From the NCBI GenBank assembly GCA_016183815.1, contig JACPDW010000006.1, positions 62,001 through 126,000 on the forward strand: DNA of 64,000 bases. Reading direction: 5' to 3'. The translations under genes were made by a program, and so were the position numbers. The stretch comes from Flavobacteriia bacterium. GTDB lineage: Bacteria > Bacteroidota > Bacteroidia > Flavobacteriales_D > Crocinitomicaceae. Shown one piece after another: positions 1-7,514 of this stretch. The notes under the pieces are model-generated. The model ran no database searches and was not told the origin of the DNA. It saw only the letters and a program-made list of their open reading frames with translations. Each line of letters starts with the position of its first letter. The stretch's first letter is position 1.

Positions 1-492
1 AGAAAGATTCATTTCATTAGCAATCAAATTCCCATCTGTATTACTAATTAGAATTACAGGTATATATACATTAATACCATCTACTCCTGATCCAATATTA
101 AGAGATACATCATCTCTATTAATAATTACAACGCCAATTGCACCAGCACTTTGTGCATTAAGAGCTTTTGTTCCAAATTCGCATGTATTTCTATATATAA
201 CTGCAATTTTTCCTGTAAGATCATTAATTAAAGTATTACATCCTTCACGAGAAATTGGATTTCCTTGTGCATTTGTACCAGATGATCCATCTTCAACAAA
301 CATCAACTCACCTGTAATAGCATTCATTGGATTTGTTAAATCACCTACTCCCCAGCCGTCTGCTGAGCTAGCATAACTCAAAGAATATTGATTTGCAATA
401 GAAATAGGTGAAGTAACTTCAAAAATTACTTGTGCTTTTACAAAAGTGATACAAGTAACAAAACAACATAAAAGTAAATTTATCTTTTTCAT
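1..492 (-). CDS. Secreted PA-domain protein, C-terminus cut by window edge
   Basis: The reading frame is open from an ATG at 492 to the window edge (164 codons) and is incomplete. It opens with a signal peptide (MKKINLLLCCFVTCITFVKA, then QVIFEV). Residues from about 75 to 160 look like a protease-associated (PA) domain: the segment from GKIAVIYRNTCEFGTKA through QSAGAIGVVIINRDD to IPVILIS is the usual PA core with its internal cysteine. In Bacteroidota such domains sit in secreted subtilisin- or M36-type peptidases and in other T9SS cargo; the part that would show which lies outside the window, so no enzymatic role is claimed. The gene is transcribed away from its neighbour, with about 130 bp in between. 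Confidence 0.75.
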   Translation of the reverse strand, partial: MKKINLLLCCFVTCITFVKAQVIFEVTSPISIANQYSLSYASSADGWGVGDLTNPMNAITGELMFVEDGSSGTNAQGNPISREGCNTLINDLTGKIAVIYRNTCEFGTKALNAQSAGAIGVVIINRDDVSLNIGSGVDGINVYIPVILISNTDGNLIANEMNLS

Positions 493-507
493 AGAATTTT
501 TTTTTTA

Positions 508-515
508 CAAATTTA
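508..515 (-). promoter_or_regulatory. Putative -7 promoter box of the PA-domain gene
   Basis: On the minus strand TAAATTTG matches the Bacteroidota -7 consensus TAnnTTTG and lies 15 nt before the ATG at 492. No TTG is present at the expected -33 distance, so this is a half-supported promoter. Confidence 0.35.
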
Positions 516-622
516 AAATTTAATTTAGATATTTTTAAAAAACATATTGAAAAATTGTAAATTCGTTATCATATTTTAAATATTCGTAAATTTTACTTTT
601 AATTTTATAAAAATTTAAAAAT

Positions 623-1561
623 TTACTTCCACTTAAGTCCTTGATAAATATCATTTTCTTTACATTTTTTTAACAAACGTTCATTAAACTCAAAATTTTT
701 TAATCCATTCCATAATGGTGCTATTAATAAATTGGGAGGAGACTCACTAATAAACCGTTCAATAATTATATCTGGTCTTAAAAACTGAATAAACTCGGTT
801 AAAAATGATAAGTATTCATTCACATCAAATAATTTAAAAAAACTTGGGTCTTCTTTGAATTGATGAGCCATTAAACTATGTTTAACTATTTGTAAATGAT
901 GAATTTTTAATGTTTTTATAGGTAATTGCGACAATTGTAGTGCATGACTTAACAATTCATCTTTACTTTCTTGTGGTAAACCTAAGATTATATGTGCACC
1001 CAAATAAATGCCCCTGTTTTTTGACATTTCAAATGCATTTATTGTATCTTCAAAAGTATGACATCGATTAATTAATTCTAAAGTTCTATTTAAGGTGCTT
1101 TCTACTCCAAATTCAAGAGAAATATAATATTTTTTTGATAATTCTTCTAAAAAATTTAACAAATGTGTTGAAATACAATCAGGTCGTGTACCAATTACCA
1201 ATCCGATTACTTCAGGGTGAGAAAGTGCTTCTAAATAATGTTTTTTAATTTCTTCGATTTCACCATACGTATTGGTATAAGATTGAAAATAGGCAAAATA
1301 TTTTTGTGTTTTGTATTTTAGTGAGAAAAAAGAAATTCCCTCATTTAATTGTTGTGTAACCGATTTACTAGGTTTACAATAATCAGGACTAAAGGTGTGG
1401 ATATTACAATAAGTACAAGCTCCATAAGCTTTCGTACCATCTCTATTGGGACAAGATAGACCTAGATTAATAGAGATTTTTTGAATTCTTTCTCCAAATT
1501 TTTCTCTTATATATGAAGAGTAATCATTGTATGGTTTTGATGTTGACAGTTTCAATCCCAA
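623..1561 (-). CDS. YhcC-like radical SAM protein (TIGR01212 type)
   Basis: The 312-residue protein carries the radical SAM cluster-binding cysteines in the spaced form seen in the YhcC family: CPNRDG near residue 37, then CTYC near residue 49, so the motif is longer than the classical CX3CX2C. GTRPDC and LEFGVES further along are also family signatures. These proteins resemble the Elp3 radical SAM core, but their substrate is not established. No ATG is available near the N-terminus; the frame starts at TTG 1561 or 1555, overlapping the 3' end of the upstream DUF438 gene by about 10 nt, so the two are probably translationally coupled. Family assignment is good; function is unknown. Confidence 0.85.
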   Translation of the reverse strand: MGLKLSTSKPYNDYSSYIREKFGERIQKISINLGLSCPNRDGTKAYGACTYCNIHTFSPDYCKPSKSVTQQLNEGISFFSLKYKTQKYFAYFQSYTNTYGEIEEIKKHYLEALSHPEVIGLVIGTRPDCISTHLLNFLEELSKKYYISLEFGVESTLNRTLELINRCHTFEDTINAFEMSKNRGIYLGAHIILGLPQESKDELLSHALQLSQLPIKTLKIHHLQIVKHSLMAHQFKEDPSFFKLFDVNEYLSFLTEFIQFLRPDIIIERFISESPPNLLIAPLWNGLKNFEFNERLLKKCKENDIYQGLKWK

Positions 1562-2520
1562 TCCAATAAACGTTTTTGACCTTCTAATTTTTGAATTTCA
1601 GTAACATCTTGAGACATTTCAATTACACCTTTGTAATTTTTATTTTTGTCTCTTACAGCGAAATAACGAATATGAATCATTTTGTCCTTAAACGGAATCC
1701 AAAATTCAGCTACATCTTTTGTGCCTGCTCTAAATTCTTCTACAATTCTTAGCACCATGTGAACACTTTTTGGAGGGTGACAAAATTTCACTTCACGACC
1801 TATAATACCTTTACTTCTTGGAAAAACACGATCCTCTCCCCTATTGTAGAATATTACTTTATCGTTTTCATCTACATAAGTGATATCAATTGGTAAAAAT
1901 CTTAATAATAGGTTGACTTGTTCTGGAGTCATATACCCTTCGTCATAATGAAATGAGTTTGTTGTATCGAACGAAAGCGAACGGTCTTTAAAATCTTGAC
2001 TGGGATGAACATATTCTACTTCAGGATAAGGAGCTGGTTTATCTTTTAACATCCAACCTATTTCTTCATCACCTTCATAAAATTCTTTCCAATCCTCTTC
2101 TGATAGTAATTTCATTGAATTAGGAAATAAGCGCATGTTTTCAATATCTAACAAACGTTCAATATTTTCGATAATATGAGGTAAATTTTCTTTAATTTTT
2201 GAAAAATCTTTCTCTTCATTGGCTTGATTTACGAAACGAAACATCTCTCTAATGTTGTCATGAAAAGACCACATTCCTTGGCTTGGACCATTCCAACCAT
2301 GTTTTTCTAAATAAGGAAATAATTGATTTTCTTTTCGTACAAATCGTTTTTCAATAGTGGACAAATGATTAAAAAGGTTATAATATTTTTGAAAATCCTT
2401 TTCGATATCCACATTTTTAATTTCGTTTAATAAATTCTGTATTAGTTCTCCCTCTTTGTAATATATTTTAACTGGGTGATTTTCAGGAAGCTCTTCAATT
2501 AATGGTAAAAAAGTATTCAT
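1552..2520 (-). CDS. DUF438-type protein with C-terminal PAS domain
   Basis: From the ATG at 2520 (MNTFLPLIEELPENHPVK) the product is 322 residues; the frame extends six codons further to a TTG, but that codon lies in the probable -7 box. The N-terminal half resembles the DUF438/hemerythrin-like helical fold, with scattered HPVK, HLSTIEKRF and FSFHDN-type segments (WSFHDNIREMFRF) that could hold metal-ligand histidines. The C-terminal part from about residue 200 is a PAS fold of the type fused to DUF438 (ITYVDENDKVIFYNRGEDRVF, then REVKFCHPP). In related proteins PAS can bind heme or other ligands; whether this one senses oxygen or redox state is inference. It overlaps the radical SAM gene downstream, suggesting one transcript and a linked role. 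Confidence 0.75.
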   Translation of the reverse strand: MNTFLPLIEELPENHPVKIYYKEGELIQNLLNEIKNVDIEKDFQKYYNLFNHLSTIEKRFVRKENQLFPYLEKHGWNGPSQGMWSFHDNIREMFRFVNQANEEKDFSKIKENLPHIIENIERLLDIENMRLFPNSMKLLSEEDWKEFYEGDEEIGWMLKDKPAPYPEVEYVHPSQDFKDRSLSFDTTNSFHYDEGYMTPEQVNLLLRFLPIDITYVDENDKVIFYNRGEDRVFPRSKGIIGREVKFCHPPKSVHMVLRIVEEFRAGTKDVAEFWIPFKDKMIHIRYFAVRDKNKNYKGVIEMSQDVTEIQKLEGQKRLLDWD

Positions 2521-2535
2521 TTTATTTTCTTTCGA

Positions 2536-2543
2536 CAAAATTA
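2536..2543 (-). promoter_or_regulatory. Putative -7 box for the DUF438/radical SAM operon
   Basis: Minus-strand TAATTTTG fits TAnnTTTG and ends 15 nt before the ATG at 2520, supporting that ATG over the upstream TTG start. No clear -33 TTG. Confidence 0.4.
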
Positions 2544-2640
2544 GTTAAATAATTATAAAAAAGTAGATTATTTATAATAGTTTTAAATAACGTAATTTGT
2601 AAATCTATTAAATACGATTTAAAATAAATGTTCAGAAAAT

Positions 2641-3294
2641 CTAACAATTTTTAGAATAATCAGCTAAAAATTTTTCTAAACCAATATCGGTAAGTGGGTG
2701 TTTAACAAGAGCCATTATTGCATTTAAAGGGCCGGTCATCACATCAGCACCAATTTCGGCACAATCAATAATATGCATTGGATGTCGAATAGAAGCTGCT
2801 AAAATTTGAGTTTCATAACCGTAATTGTTAAATATTACCCTAATTTGAGCAATTAAATCAACACCTCTTACAGATACATCGTCTAAACGACCTACAAAAG
2901 GAGAAATGTAGGTAGCACCTGCTTTCGCAGCTAAAAGAGCTTGACCTGCAGTAAAAATTAATGTACAATTTGTTTTTATCCCTTTAGAAGAAAAATATTT
3001 TATTGCTTTAATTCCGTTTACTGTCATTGGAATTTTTACTACTATATTTGAATGTAAATCAGCTAAAATTTCTCCTTCTCTAATCATCCCTTCAAAATCT
3101 GTTGCAATTACTTCTGCACTTACATCGCCGTCAACAATTTCACATATTTTTACGTAATGTTTCAAAATATTGTCATTCCCTTTTATCCCTTCTTTTGCCA
3201 TCAATGATGGATTGGTTGTTACTCCATCAAGAATTCCAAGATTATTGGCTTCGATAATTTCATTGATGTTTGCTGTGTCGATAAAAAATTTCAT
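2641..3294 (-). CDS. fsa: Fructose-6-phosphate aldolase / small transaldolase
   Basis: The 217-residue protein has the length and signatures of the short transaldolase family: [13 protein letters not shown] at the start, [13 protein letters not shown], the Schiff-base lysine in the strand IVVKIPMT (near residue 86), and [18 protein letters not shown]. It would act in the cytosol either as transaldolase in the pentose phosphate pathway or as fructose-6-phosphate aldolase; the two activities cannot be told apart here by sequence reading. The ATG at 3294 lies 24 nt downstream of the end of the SRP RNA gene on the same strand, so it may rely partly on read-through from that promoter. Confidence 0.9.
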   Translation of the reverse strand: MKFFIDTANINEIIEANNLGILDGVTTNPSLMAKEGIKGNDNILKHYVKICEIVDGDVSAEVIATDFEGMIREGEILADLHSNIVVKIPMTVNGIKAIKYFSSKGIKTNCTLIFTAGQALLAAKAGATYISPFVGRLDDVSVRGVDLIAQIRVIFNNYGYETQILAASIRHPMHIIDCAEIGADVMTGPLNAIMALVKHPLTDIGLEKFLADYSKNC

Positions 3295-3317
3295 TTGTTT
3301 ATTATTTGAAAAAAATA

Positions 3318-3415
3318 GGGTAAGCTACTTTTATCGCACCGCTCAACCTCACTACCTTTGCTACGTTCCCGTCCTGGAGGATTCAGAGGGAGCTGGTCGT
3401 AAAAGACTTACCCCG
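3318..3415 (-). ncRNA. ffs: Signal recognition particle RNA (small bacterial type)
   Basis: Read on the minus strand, the ends GGGGTAAGTC and GTAGCTTACCC pair to close a single long hairpin of about 97 nt. Near the middle lies CCAGGACGGGAACGTAGCA followed by AAGGTAG, which matches the conserved apical region of domain IV of SRP RNA (the AGG...GGAA...AGCA loop bound by Ffh). The transcript end is followed by a run of T, giving a natural terminator. A -7 box (TACTTTTG) sits 3 nt upstream of the first G. The RNA works with Ffh in co-translational targeting to YidC/Sec. A plus-strand reading frame over the same bases is not a gene. Confidence 0.93.
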
Positions 3416-3417
3416 CA

Positions 3418-3425
3418 CAAAAGTA
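3418..3425 (-). promoter_or_regulatory. -7 promoter box of the SRP RNA gene
   Basis: Minus-strand TACTTTTG is a full match to TAnnTTTG and is placed correctly for initiation at the GGGG that begins the SRP RNA. The -33 region around 3445 reads TCA/TTC rather than TTG. Confidence 0.55.
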
Positions 3426-3465
3426 GTAAGATTTTTGAAAATAATGAATAAAGAAAAAAAATTGC

Positions 3466-3499
3466 ATAAAAAAAGTCGACTTTAATTAAGCCGACTTTA
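3466..3499 (-). terminator. Rho-independent terminator of gdhA
   Basis: The arms at 3472-3478 (AAAGTCG) and 3492-3498 (CGACTTT) pair, with further partial pairing inside. On the minus strand the stem is followed by a T-rich run. It lies about 35 bp after the gdhA stop codon and separates gdhA from the SRP RNA gene. Confidence 0.65.
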
Positions 3500-3534
3500 A
3501 ATTAATAATAAAATTAAGTATGTTTTTTTTAAAA

Positions 3535-4890
3535 TTAAACCAATCCTTGATCAATCATCGAATCGGCTACTTTAACAAAACCTGCAATATTAGCTCCTTT
3601 TACATAATCCACATACCCATCAGCATCTTTACCATACTGAACACAGGCGTTATGTATAGAAATCATAATATTATGTAAACGCTCATCAACTTCTTCAGCC
3701 GTCCATGAAAGGCGTAAAGAATTTTGAGACATTTCTAGTCCAGAAGTAGCTACACCTCCCGCATTTGAAGCTTTTCCTGGTGAAAATAAAACTTTTGCAG
3801 TTTGAAAAGCTGAAATTGCTTCAGGAGTTGAAGGCATATTTGCACCTTCAGCTACACATTTTACGCCATTGGAAATTAAAATTTTAGCTTCATCTCCATT
3901 TAATTCGTTTTGAGTTGCACAAGGCAATGCAATATCAACTTTCACTTCCCAAGGTCTTTTTCCTGAAATAAACTTCGCTGTTGGATATTGTTTTACATAT
4001 TCAGAAATTCTTCCTCTTTTTACATTTTTTAAATCCATAACAAAAGCCAATTTATTAGCATCAATACCAGCTTCGTCATAAATATATCCTTCTGAATCAG
4101 ATAATGTAACCACTTTACCTCCCAGTTCAGTTGCTTTTTCACATGCATATTGAGCAACATTTCCAGAACCAGAAACAGCTACTACTTTTCCTTGGAAAGA
4201 ATCGTTTTTAGTTTTTAACATTTCTTTTGCGAAATAAACTGTTCCATAACCAGTAGCTTCAGGTCGAATAAGAGAGCCACCCCAATTTCTTGCTTTGCCG
4301 GTTAATACGCCTGTAAATTCATTTCTAATTCTTTTGTATTGACCAAACATGTAACCAATCTCTCTTCCACCTACACCAATATCACCCGCTGGAACATCTG
4401 TATCAGCACCAATATGACGACATAACTCTGTCATAAATGATTGACAAAATTTCATTACTTCATTGTCTGATTTTCCTTTAGGATCAAAATCTGAACCACC
4501 TTTTCCACCACCCATAGGCAATGTAGTTAATGAGTTTTTGAAAATTTGTTCGAATCCTAAAAATTTCAAAATCGATAAATTTACAGAAGGATGGAAGCGT
4601 AAACCACCTTTATATGGTCCTATAGCTGAATTAAATTCAATACGGTAACCTCTGTTAACTTGAATTTCTCCTTTATCATCTAACCAAGGAACTCTAAAAA
4701 TAATTGTTCTTTCTGGTTCTACAATTCTATCTAAAATTTTAGACGTTTTGTATTTAGGATTTTCTTCAATAAAAGGAATAACCGTTTCGGCTACTTCTTG
4801 AACTGCTTGAATAAACTCTGCTTCATGACCGTTTTTTTGTTTAACTTTTTCCATGAATGCATCGATCTGTGCTTGATGTTTGCTTGACAT
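3535..4890 (-). CDS. gdhA: NADP-type glutamate dehydrogenase
   Basis: The 451-residue product has the length and motifs of hexameric family I glutamate dehydrogenase: [13 protein letters not shown] and [18 protein letters not shown] with the catalytic lysines, [17 protein letters not shown], the nucleotide-binding glycine stretch [18 protein letters not shown], and ANMPSTPEA near the C-terminus. It interconverts 2-oxoglutarate plus ammonium and glutamate in the cytosol. The NADP assignment is by family resemblance. It is monocistronic: a terminator follows and a -7 box precedes it. Confidence 0.95.
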   Translation of the reverse strand: MSSKHQAQIDAFMEKVKQKNGHEAEFIQAVQEVAETVIPFIEENPKYKTSKILDRIVEPERTIIFRVPWLDDKGEIQVNRGYRIEFNSAIGPYKGGLRFHPSVNLSILKFLGFEQIFKNSLTTLPMGGGKGGSDFDPKGKSDNEVMKFCQSFMTELCRHIGADTDVPAGDIGVGGREIGYMFGQYKRIRNEFTGVLTGKARNWGGSLIRPEATGYGTVYFAKEMLKTKNDSFQGKVVAVSGSGNVAQYACEKATELGGKVVTLSDSEGYIYDEAGIDANKLAFVMDLKNVKRGRISEYVKQYPTAKFISGKRPWEVKVDIALPCATQNELNGDEAKILISNGVKCVAEGANMPSTPEAISAFQTAKVLFSPGKASNAGGVATSGLEMSQNSLRLSWTAEEVDERLHNIMISIHNACVQYGKDADGYVDYVKGANIAGFVKVADSMIDQGLV

Positions 4891-4922
4891 AAAATATTTT
4901 TTTTAATTTTGTAAAAACTTCG

Positions 4923-4930
4923 CAAATTTA
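4923..4930 (-). promoter_or_regulatory. Putative -7 promoter box of gdhA
   Basis: Minus-strand TAAATTTG fits TAnnTTTG, 32 nt before the gdhA ATG, leaving a short leader. No exact -33 TTG. Confidence 0.4.
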
Positions 4931-4988
4931 CAATTTTTTTTATATGCGAATAATTAAAATTAAATATCACTTAATTTTCAAAATCTCA

Positions 4989-5822
4989 ATGCAAAAAGTA
5001 AAGTCCACAAATTTGTATCTTAATCTATTTTTCTTTATTCTTCTTTTTAGTTTTTTTTTAATTTCCTGTCAATCTAACACAACAAATACTAAAAAAGTCA
5101 AAGATCAAAAAAATAAAATCAATAATTTATCTCAAGAAATTGACAAACCTTCTATTGAAGATAAATTAAAACAACAAATCTATTCTGTTTTAAATATTGA
5201 TAAAAATGAAAAAATCGATTTAAAAATTTATTTCGAGCAATTAAATGATGACAATATTAAAGATGCAATCGTTACAGTGAATCGTTTAGAAAAAGCAATT
5301 GAACACGCTTCAATTAACAAACATACTGCAAAAAGGGCAGAATTAGGATTTTTAGGTGGGTTTAATTATTTCTTTTTTTACGATGGTAAAAACGACCGTT
5401 TGTCTATACCCGTTGTTATTGCTTCAAGTGCTAAAGCACCTCTTAAAGTAGAGTTTTTACAATTAGAGAACAATTCTTATAAAAATATTAGTATCGAATA
5501 TAAAATAAGAAATTCAGCGTTTAAAAATTTTTATTTACTAAATAAAAACGAATTAAGGTTAGTGTTTCAATGGAAAATGTATGATAAAATTGGATTAGAA
5601 GAATATGAAGCTTATTTCTTAGAAATGAAAAAAGGAAATTATTCATTGGTAAATGATATCTATATTTATAAAGGAATCATATCAAATTATAAAAAAAATA
5701 TCGAAGATGTGTATAAATACCAACCAAATATAATCAATAGTAAGGAACTATATTATCATTTCTTTTTCGATCCGAACAAATGGAAATACGTTACACAAGA
5801 CAAACCTAAAACAACACTTTAA
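4989..5822 (+). CDS. Lipoprotein of unknown function
   Basis: The frame is open from an ATG at 4944, but the ATG at 4989 gives a normal lipoprotein signal: MQKVKSTNLYLN, a hydrophobic stretch, then the lipobox LISC with the acylated cysteine near residue 28. The mature part is Lys/Asn-rich at first and then holds a segment (KIDLKIYFEQLNDDNIKDAIVTVNRLEKA) that reads like the start of a small beta-rich domain seen in proteins that report on calculated quantities (DDNIKDAIV resembles VCBS-like text). I do not recognise the family. It ends 2 nt before the TauE-like gene and is probably the first gene of a three-gene operon with that gene and the M20 hydrolase. Confidence 0.65.
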   Translation: MQKVKSTNLYLNLFFFILLFSFFLISCQSNTTNTKKVKDQKNKINNLSQEIDKPSIEDKLKQQIYSVLNIDKNEKIDLKIYFEQLNDDNIKDAIVTVNRLEKAIEHASINKHTAKRAELGFLGGFNYFFFYDGKNDRLSIPVVIASSAKAPLKVEFLQLENNSYKNISIEYKIRNSAFKNFYLLNKNELRLVFQWKMYDKIGLEEYEAYFLEMKKGNYSLVNDIYIYKGIISNYKKNIEDVYKYQPNIINSKELYYHFFFDPNKWKYVTQDKPKTTL

Positions 5823-5824
5823 CT

Positions 5825-6214
5825 ATGAGCACTCAAAGCATTATATTATTGTTAGTTATCGGATTAGCCGCTGGCATAATAAGTGGTTTTATTGGCGTTG
5901 GTGGAGGTATAATAATTGTACCAGCATTGGTCTATGTAATGCACATGACACAACATGAAGCACAGGGAACGAGTTTACTATTGATGTTACCTCCAATAGG
6001 AATTTTTGCTGTGATGAATTATTACAAAGCAGGTCAATTAAATTTAAAATATGGGTTTATTATAGCTTTAGCTTTTGTGTTTGGAGCTTATTTTGGTTCA
6101 AAACTTTCATTAAAACTACATCCTTCAATAGTTAAATTGGTTTTTGGTCTAATTTTAGTTTACGTATCCTTTAAAATTATTGTTTCTGGTTATAATGAAT
6201 GGAAAAATGACTAA
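5825..6214 (+). CDS. Half-size TauE/SafE membrane protein
   Basis: This 129-residue protein has four predicted membrane segments and the family signature GFIGVGGGIIIVPAL near residues 20-35, followed by HEAQGTSLLLMLPP. It corresponds to one half of the usual ~250-residue TauE/SafE (DUF81) permease, which is built from two such repeats; stand-alone halves are known in Bacteroidota and would have to pair as dimers. TauE/SafE members export sulfite, sulfonates or other anions, but the substrate here is unknown. The stop overlaps the ATG of the M20 hydrolase gene (ATGACTAA), so the two are likely translated together. Confidence 0.8.
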   Translation: MSTQSIILLLVIGLAAGIISGFIGVGGGIIIVPALVYVMHMTQHEAQGTSLLLMLPPIGIFAVMNYYKAGQLNLKYGFIIALAFVFGAYFGSKLSLKLHPSIVKLVFGLILVYVSFKIIVSGYNEWKND

Positions 6215-7391
6215 ATCATATATTAATACAATTTTAGATGAAGCGGATTTTCTTCACGAAAAAATTGTTCTATATAGAAGACATCTTCATCAATATCCAG
6301 AATTGTCTTTTCAAGAAAAAGAAACATCTACATATGTTTTTAATACATTAAAAAATATTGGTATTGAACAGGTTTCATTTCTTTGTGATACAGGAGTTGT
6401 TGCCTACATTCCATCAAAAGAGAGAGACAACAAGACATGTATAGCATTTCGTGCAGACTTAGATGCGTTACCCATTGAAGAACAAAATGAACTTAGTTAC
6501 AAATCTAAAAATCATGGAGTAATGCACGCATGTGGCCATGATGCACATACTGCTATTTTATTAGGTTTTGCAGAATTAGCTTGGAAACATAGAGGTAAGT
6601 TAAAAAAAGGAATAAAAATTATCTTTCAACCTGGTGAGGAAAGAAACCCAGGAGGTGCTTCACTTTTGATAGCAGAAGGTGTTCTTGAGAATCCAAAAGT
6701 CGAAAAAATATATGCTTTACATGTTTATCCTGATTTAAAAACAGGTAGTTTTGGTTATAAGTCAGGTAAATATATGGCTTCGAGTGATGAAATATATATT
6801 AAAGTTTACGGTAAAGGTGGACACGGAGCACTTCCTCATCTATGTGTTGATACTGTTTTGATAGCAAGTCAATTAATAGTACAATTGCAACAGCTTGTTT
6901 CTAGATTTATACCAGCACAAATCCCTTCTGTATTGAGTTTTGGTTATTTTGAGGCAAAAGGTTCGACAAATGTAATCCCTGATATGGCTGAAATTAGAGG
7001 AACATTTAGATGTATGGATGAAAGTTGGAGAAAAAAAGCCTTAGAAAAAATAGAGGAAATTGTTCATCAATCGGTTTTAAGTAGTGGTGGAAAAGCTGAA
7101 TTCTATGTAAGTAGAGGATACCCAATGTTGTACAACAATGACTCTTTAAGTTCTGAATGGTTAAATAATATGAGTCAATATTTTGAAAGAGAAAATCTTA
7201 AAGAATTGGACTTGCGAATGACCTCGGAAGATTTTGCTTTTTATTCTTTAAAAACCCCTTCTTTCTTTTTTCGCTTGGGAGTTTCAGACATTAAAAATGA
7301 AAATCAATATGGTGTTCATCACCCAAAATTTAATATAGATGAAAAATCTTTAGTTTTTGGAGTTAAAGCTTTTGTTTTATGTGCTTTTTAA
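6207..7391 (+). CDS. M20 family amidohydrolase / N-acyl-amino-acid hydrolase
   Basis: A 394-residue zinc amidohydrolase. The open frame extends back to 6180, but the ATG at 6207 overlaps the preceding stop by 8 nt and yields MTKSYINTILDEAD, a better N-terminus. Motifs: RRHLHQYPELSFQEKET, RADLDALPIEE, MHACGHDAHTAILLG (metal ligands), FQPGEERNPGG, the dimerisation insert with GGHGALPH, and SEDFAFY near the end. Homologues release amino acids from N-acyl or N-benzoyl conjugates (hippurate, IAA-amino acid). No signal peptide, so the enzyme is cytosolic. Exact substrate unknown. A GH3-type acyl-amino acid ligase lies far away at 41.8 kb; a link is only speculation. Confidence 0.88.
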   Translation: MTKSYINTILDEADFLHEKIVLYRRHLHQYPELSFQEKETSTYVFNTLKNIGIEQVSFLCDTGVVAYIPSKERDNKTCIAFRADLDALPIEEQNELSYKSKNHGVMHACGHDAHTAILLGFAELAWKHRGKLKKGIKIIFQPGEERNPGGASLLIAEGVLENPKVEKIYALHVYPDLKTGSFGYKSGKYMASSDEIYIKVYGKGGHGALPHLCVDTVLIASQLIVQLQQLVSRFIPAQIPSVLSFGYFEAKGSTNVIPDMAEIRGTFRCMDESWRKKALEKIEEIVHQSVLSSGGKAEFYVSRGYPMLYNNDSLSSEWLNNMSQYFERENLKELDLRMTSEDFAFYSLKTPSFFFRLGVSDIKNENQYGVHHPKFNIDEKSLVFGVKAFVLCAF

Positions 7392-7451
7392 TAGTATTCG
7401 TCTAAAAATTAGAGGAAAACAAAATAAAAAAGTAAAAAAAAGGTAAATAAT

Positions 7452-7482
7452 TTGTAATTTCGTCTAAATATTCATAAATTTA
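7452..7482 (+). promoter_or_regulatory. Possible promoter of recQ
   Basis: TTG at 7452-7454, a 20-nt spacer, then TAAATTTA (one mismatch to TAnnTTTG) 32 nt before the recQ start codon. Confidence 0.3.
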
Positions 7483-7514
7483 GCGTTTATAACGTTAAAG
7501 TATCAATTACATTT

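Noticed and set aside
3170-3451. 93-codon plus-strand frame across the SRP RNA gene
   Set aside because: It lies antisense to fsa and over the SRP RNA hairpin; the translation resembles no protein.
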